From Fimbriiglobus sp. (GTDB taxonomy: Bacteria; Planctomycetota; Planctomycetia; Gemmatales; Gemmataceae), in the NCBI GenBank assembly GCA_022841795.1, contig JALHQU010000057.1, positions 1 to 32,983 of the forward strand: 32,983 nucleotides of DNA, in the 5' to 3' direction. The notes beneath the pieces were generated by a model, which saw only the letters and a list, made by a program, of their open reading frames with translations, was not told the origin of the DNA and searched no databases. Made by a program: the position numbers and the translations under genes. Positions 29,891-32,983 of the stretch are shown one piece after another (position 1 is the stretch's first letter; each line of letters starts with the position of its first letter).

Positions 29891-31336
29891 TCACGGCTTC
29901 CGTGCCGGCGGGGGCGGAACCGGGGCTTTCGGCGTGAGGCCGGTCATCGGTGGCGGCGTGGGTGTCGGCGGGATGTTCGGGAGCGGAACTGTAGTCGCCG
30001 GCGCGACCGGCCAGACCTCCTCCAGCAGGAAGCCGGAAATCTCACCCGCCGCCCGCCACCCCTCGCCCAGCGCCCGGTTGTACTCCAAGCGGGCCTCGGC
30101 TACCGCCCGCTGGGCCTGGAGCACCCGCAGGTACTCGAACTGCCCGCCCTTGAACGCTTTCACCGACAAGTCGTAGGTCTCCTCCGCCCGCGGCAGGATG
30201 GCGGACTTGTACCGCCCGGCCCGCTGCTTCGCGGCCGTGTACGTCCGGAACGCCACGGCTAATCGGTCGGTGAGGTCGTTCTCCACCCGCGCCACGTCCA
30301 GCACCGCCGCCCCCACCTCGGCCTGCGCCGCCCGGACGTTCCCCTGGTTCCGGTTCCAGACGGGAAGCGGCACGCTCACCCCGACCGCCCAGTCGTTCGA
30401 GCGGTTCTGGCTCTGCCGGGTGTAACCCGAACTGACGGTGACGTTCGGGATCGGCTCCGCCTGCGCCCGCCGGAGTGCGGCCTGCGTCCGCTCGATGCCC
30501 ACCTTCGCGGCCCGCACCTCGGGGTGGAAGGCGAGGACGGACTCCTTCGTCTGTTCCAGGTCGTACTCCGGGAGCGCCGCGTCGAGCGCCCCGACGACCG
30601 AGGACGAGGGGAGCCGCGGGTCGCCCGCCGCCGCGGAGAGCCGCCGGAACGCGGCCGGCAGTTCCCGCTCGACCGACTCCGCGTCGGCCCGGAACCGCTC
30701 GGCCTCGACTTCGAGTTGCACCAGGTCGAGCCGGGCCACCTGCTTCGCCTCGAACGACTTTCGCCCCAAGTCCACCGCCTGGTCGGCGAGCTTCACCAGG
30801 TCGTTCAGGATCGCCGCCCGCTGTTGCAGGGCGAGCACCTCGTAGAAGCTGGCCCGCACCGTCCCGACCAGCGCGTACCGCTCGGCCATGAGCGTGAGCG
30901 ACGCCTGATCGACCTCCCTCGCCGCGACCGCTTGGCTGAGCTTCAGCTTCCCGCCGCGGACGATCTCCTGCGACAACTGCGGGGAGAGGATGCCCGACGG
31001 GCCGGTGCGGTCGCCGAGTTCGTCCGCGGCGAACGCGAACACCGGGTTCGGGTAGAGTCCGGCCTGGGTGTAGCGACCGCGGGCGGCGTCGATGGCGAAC
31101 GAGGCACGGCCGAGTCGGGGGTTTCGTGCCAGCGCGGTCTGGATGAGGTCGTCGAGTGCGAGCGGACTCGGCCGCTGCTCACCCGACCGGCCGGCCGATT
31201 GCGACAGTGTCACCGACTGCGGACGGACCGATGCGGCTGACGGTTGGGCCCGCGGCTGTTGTGCGGAGGCCACGCCCGAGACGAGTGCTAGAGCGGCGCA
31301 AAGGTGCAGCAAATGGCGGGCGGCGGGCGTCGTCAT
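29891..31336 (-). CDS. Outer-membrane efflux channel (TolC/CzcC family)
   Basis: Outer-membrane factor of 481 residues with a cleavable signal peptide (about 1-25, ASA|QQ). The two helical repeats are clear: LALDDLIQTALARNPRLGRA starts the first, with AGLYPNPVFAF as the usual family motif, and VLAFHPEVRAAKVGI starts the second. A Pro-rich tail of about 40 residues (PTPTPPPMTGL) ends the protein. CzcC-like rather than CusC-like because there is no lipobox. It should pair with one of the two RND modules on the other strand (inference). The ATG at 31336 has AGGACGG upstream. A 20-bp palindrome at 31412-31431 lies in its promoter region. Confidence 0.93.
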   Translation of the reverse strand: MTTPAARHLLHLCAALALVSGVASAQQPRAQPSAASVRPQSVTLSQSAGRSGEQRPSPLALDDLIQTALARNPRLGRASFAIDAARGRYTQAGLYPNPVFAFAADELGDRTGPSGILSPQLSQEIVRGGKLKLSQAVAAREVDQASLTLMAERYALVGTVRASFYEVLALQQRAAILNDLVKLADQAVDLGRKSFEAKQVARLDLVQLEVEAERFRADAESVERELPAAFRRLSAAAGDPRLPSSSVVGALDAALPEYDLEQTKESVLAFHPEVRAAKVGIERTQAALRRAQAEPIPNVTVSSGYTRQSQNRSNDWAVGVSVPLPVWNRNQGNVRAAQAEVGAAVLDVARVENDLTDRLAVAFRTYTAAKQRAGRYKSAILPRAEETYDLSVKAFKGGQFEYLRVLQAQRAVAEARLEYNRALGEGWRAAGEISGFLLEEVWPVAPATTVPLPNIPPTPTPPPMTGLTPKAPVPPPPARKP

Positions 31337-31411
31337 GGGACCGTCCTGGCTCGGAGTCGCGCGAGGACTCGCCCCGCGGACCGGACGCCGCCGCCACGGC
31401 CACCCGGATGT

Positions 31412-31431
31412 GATACGCTCGACCTCGTATC
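31412..31431. promoter_or_regulatory. Candidate operator dyad upstream of the channel gene
   Basis: GATACG (31412-31417) and CGTATC (31426-31431) form a perfect 6-bp inverted repeat with an 8-base centre, 76 bp before the start at 31336 on the - strand. The geometry fits a dimeric repressor or activator site. No regulator gene is in view to match it. Confidence 0.35.
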
Positions 31432-31483
31432 GGCTTTTCGGCTCTTGCGGGTTGAAGCGAATCCGCCGCGGTCGGTTCGACCC

Positions 31484-31498
31484 CGCCCGAAACGGGCG
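31484..31498 (-). terminator. Possible short hairpin terminator after the cupredoxin gene
   Basis: CGCCCG (31484-31489) and CGGGCG (31493-31498) form a 6-bp stem with a 3-base loop, 4 bp beyond the cupredoxin stop in the direction of - strand transcription. No T-run follows. It may separate the copA-cupredoxin unit from the channel gene. Confidence 0.4.
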
Positions 31499-31501
31499 CT
31501 C

Positions 31502-31882
31502 TCACGCGGGCTTCACTACGAGCGTTCCGCGGACCATGTTCATGCCGCAGTGAAACGTGAACTCGCCCGCCTTATCCGGGGTGAACTCGACCGACACCCG
31601 CTCGCCTTCCGGGAGCACCCGGGAGAGGCCGAAGTCGCTGAGAACGAGTTGCTCCGTGCAGGCGTTCGATTCCTGCCGCAGGAAGGTGAGCCGCACCGGT
31701 CGGCCCTGGGTCACTTCGATGCGGTCGGGGGTGTACCCGCCGCGTACCAACACCTCGACCTCTTGCACCCCGCCGGCACCCGCCCGGGCGGCAGTCGCCT
31801 GCCGGGGCCCGAAGAAAAACCACAGGATGAACCCGATCACCCCCACCCCGCCAACCGTTACCGAGATCTGTGCAGCATCCAT
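31502..31882 (-). CDS. Membrane-anchored cupredoxin
   Basis: Product of 126 residues: one N-terminal transmembrane helix (about 8-25) and a cupredoxin domain. Strands run through EVEVLVRGGYTPDRIEV and VEFTPDKAGEFTFHCGM. Candidate copper ligands are C75 and the H111-C112-G-M114-N-M116 cluster, as in cupredoxins found beside CopA ATPases. It likely receives Cu+ exported by the ATPase encoded 1 bp upstream and passes it to periplasmic partners (inference). The ATG at 31882 follows a strong GGGAGGG site that lies inside the ATPase 3' end, showing coupling. Confidence 0.9.
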   Translation of the reverse strand: MDAAQISVTVGGVGVIGFILWFFFGPRQATAARAGAGGVQEVEVLVRGGYTPDRIEVTQGRPVRLTFLRQESNACTEQLVLSDFGLSRVLPEGERVSVEFTPDKAGEFTFHCGMNMVRGTLVVKPA

Positions 31883-31883
31883 G

Positions 31884-32983
31884 TCACCCTCCCCGCTTGA
31901 GGTCGAACCGGCCGAGCCGGAGCGCGTTCGTCACCACGCTCACCGACGAGAGCGCCATCGCGGCCGACGCCAGGATCGGACTGAGCAGCCAGCCGGTGAG
32001 CGGGAACAGCAGGCCCGCCGCGACCGGGATGCCGACCACGTTGTACGCGAAGGCGAAGAACAGGTTCTGCCGAATCGTCCGCATCGTCGCCCGGGAGAGT
32101 TCCACGGCGGCGGCCACGCCCGACAGGTCGCCCTTCACGAGCGTGATGTCGGCCGCCTCGATCGCCACGTCCGTGCCCGTGCCCATCGCCACACCGAGGT
32201 CGGCGGCGGCGAGTGCCGGGGCGTCGTTGATCCCGTCCCCGACCATCGCCACCACCTTGCCGCCGGCTTGTAACTTCCGCACCTCGGCCACTTTCCCCTC
32301 GGGCAACACGTCCGCCACCACCCGGTCGATACCGACCTCGCGGGCGACCGCTTCGGCCGTGCCGCGGTTGTCGCCGGTGAGGAGTATCACTTCGAGTCCC
32401 ATTGAACGCAGCCGTTGGATCGCCGCCTTCGCGGTCGGCTTCACCGGGTCGGACACCGCGATGAGGCCCGCGTACTTGCCGTCCACCGCGACGAGCAGCG
32501 TGGTTCTCCCGGCCGAAGCCGCCCGTTCCGCCGTCGCGGTGTCGAACGACACCTGACGGGACGTGAGTAATCGGGCGTTTCCGACCAAGACGATTCGCCC
32601 CTCGACCGTCGCCGAGAGCCCGTGCCCGACGAGCGCCTCGAACCGCTCGGCACCGGGGATCGACAGGCCTCGCGATTGTGCCGCCGCGATCACCGCCCTC
32701 GCGAGCGGGTGCTCGGACCCTTGCTCCGCCGCCGCCGCAAGGCGCAGCAACTCGTTCTCACTCAGACCGACCGGCGTCACCACGGTGACGGTCGGCTTGC
32801 CCTCCGTCACCGTGCCGGTCTTGTCGAGGACGACGGTGGTGAGCCGACCCGCGGCTTCGAGAGCCTCGCCGCCTTTGATCAGAATCCCGGCCCGCGCCCC
32901 ACGCCCGGTGCCGACCATCACCGCCGTCGGCGTGGCGAGGCCGAGCGCGCACGGGCAGGCGATGATGAGCACCGACACGAACG
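31884..32983 (-). CDS. copA: Cu+ P1B ATPase, 5' part cut by the right window edge
   Basis: C-terminal half of a copper-exporting P-type ATPase; the frame is open to the right edge and 366 codons are visible. It begins just before the transmembrane CPC motif ([14 protein letters not shown]) and includes D-K-T-G-T phosphorylation site, the H-P motif (SEHPLARAV), GDGINDAP and the last helices [15 protein letters not shown] and [16 protein letters not shown]. The YN and M-xxS residues in those helices are Cu+ ligands of the P1B-1 type, distinguishing it from the Zn/Cd ATPase at 15282-17450. It exports Cu+ from the cytoplasm to the periplasm. The N-terminal metal-binding domains lie outside the window. 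The cupredoxin gene follows after 1 bp. Confidence 0.95.
   Translation of the reverse strand, partial: FVSVLIIACPCALGLATPTAVMVGTGRGARAGILIKGGEALEAAGRLTTVVLDKTGTVTEGKPTVTVVTPVGLSENELLRLAAAAEQGSEHPLARAVIAAAQSRGLSIPGAERFEALVGHGLSATVEGRIVLVGNARLLTSRQVSFDTATAERAASAGRTTLLVAVDGKYAGLIAVSDPVKPTAKAAIQRLRSMGLEVILLTGDNRGTAEAVAREVGIDRVVADVLPEGKVAEVRKLQAGGKVVAMVGDGINDAPALAAADLGVAMGTGTDVAIEAADITLVKGDLSGVAAAVELSRATMRTIRQNLFFAFAYNVVGIPVAAGLLFPLTGWLLSPILASAAMALSSVSVVTNALRLGRFDLKRGG

Noticed and set aside
1-32983. CRISPR array, tRNA, rRNA, integrase or attachment site
   Set aside because: No regularly spaced repeats, cloverleaf-like sequences or integrase motifs were found by reading both strands.

Overview
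The window is a high-GC bacterial segment that is almost entirely a heavy-metal (chiefly copper, plus zinc/cadmium-type divalent cation) resistance and redox island. A prepilin-type DUF1559 protein with an H-X9-DG motif, a nearby di-haem oxidoreductase of the DUF1111/COG3488 type, and many small Gly/His/Met-rich exported proteins point to a planctomycete, probably a Gemmata-like lineage. That assignment is an inference from family content; no rRNA or other marker gene is present. I see no tRNA, rRNA, CRISPR array, integrase or intact insertion sequence, and only one degraded transposase remnant.

Left block (1-11956, + strand): two successive RND efflux modules. The first is a periplasmic adaptor cut by the left edge, a CzcA-type RND pump (1476-4739), a Cys/His-motif lipoprotein and a MerP-like HMA protein, ending at a strong hairpin (5733-5775). 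A good sigma70-like promoter (5842-5869) then opens the second module: a small Cys/His exported protein, a His-rich adaptor, a second and unusually long RND pump (7942-11487) and a small periplasmic protein, ending in a perfect-stem terminator (11968-12000).

Middle block (12001-19335): an AT-rich non-coding stretch, the DUF1559 pseudopilin, the di-haem oxidoreductase, a convergent Gly/His-rich secreted protein separated by a perfect 16-bp-stem terminator, a divergently placed Zn/Cd-type P1B ATPase, an EamA/DMT transporter with a very His-rich tail, a transposase remnant, and a small lipoprotein.

Right block (19342-32983, all - strand, transcribed right to left): a Cu+ P1B ATPase cut by the right edge, a membrane-anchored cupredoxin, a TolC/CzcC-type outer-membrane factor, a small Cys/His exported protein, a DUF5666-like protein, a monohaem cytochrome c, a metal-binding lipoprotein, a second outer-membrane factor, a Tat-exported multicopper oxidase, a Cys-rich TRASH/YHS-like protein, a Spy/CpxP-like LTxxQ protein, then a tightly coupled redox trio: an NAD(P)H-flavin-2Fe-2S reductase fused to an exported domain, a four-helix di-haem cytochrome b and a seven-haem cytochrome c. 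Small Met-rich, membrane and lipoprotein genes end the block.

Together the genes can move metal from cytoplasm to periplasm (two P1B ATPases, possibly the DMT carrier), buffer and oxidise it there (cupredoxin, multicopper oxidase, HMA, TRASH, metal-binding lipoproteins), and expel it across the outer membrane (two RND pumps, two adaptors, two outer-membrane factors). The most unusual part is the three-gene electron conduit at 20536-23844, which could carry electrons from cytoplasmic NAD(P)H through the membrane to a periplasmic multihaem protein. No transcriptional regulator is recognisable anywhere in the window.
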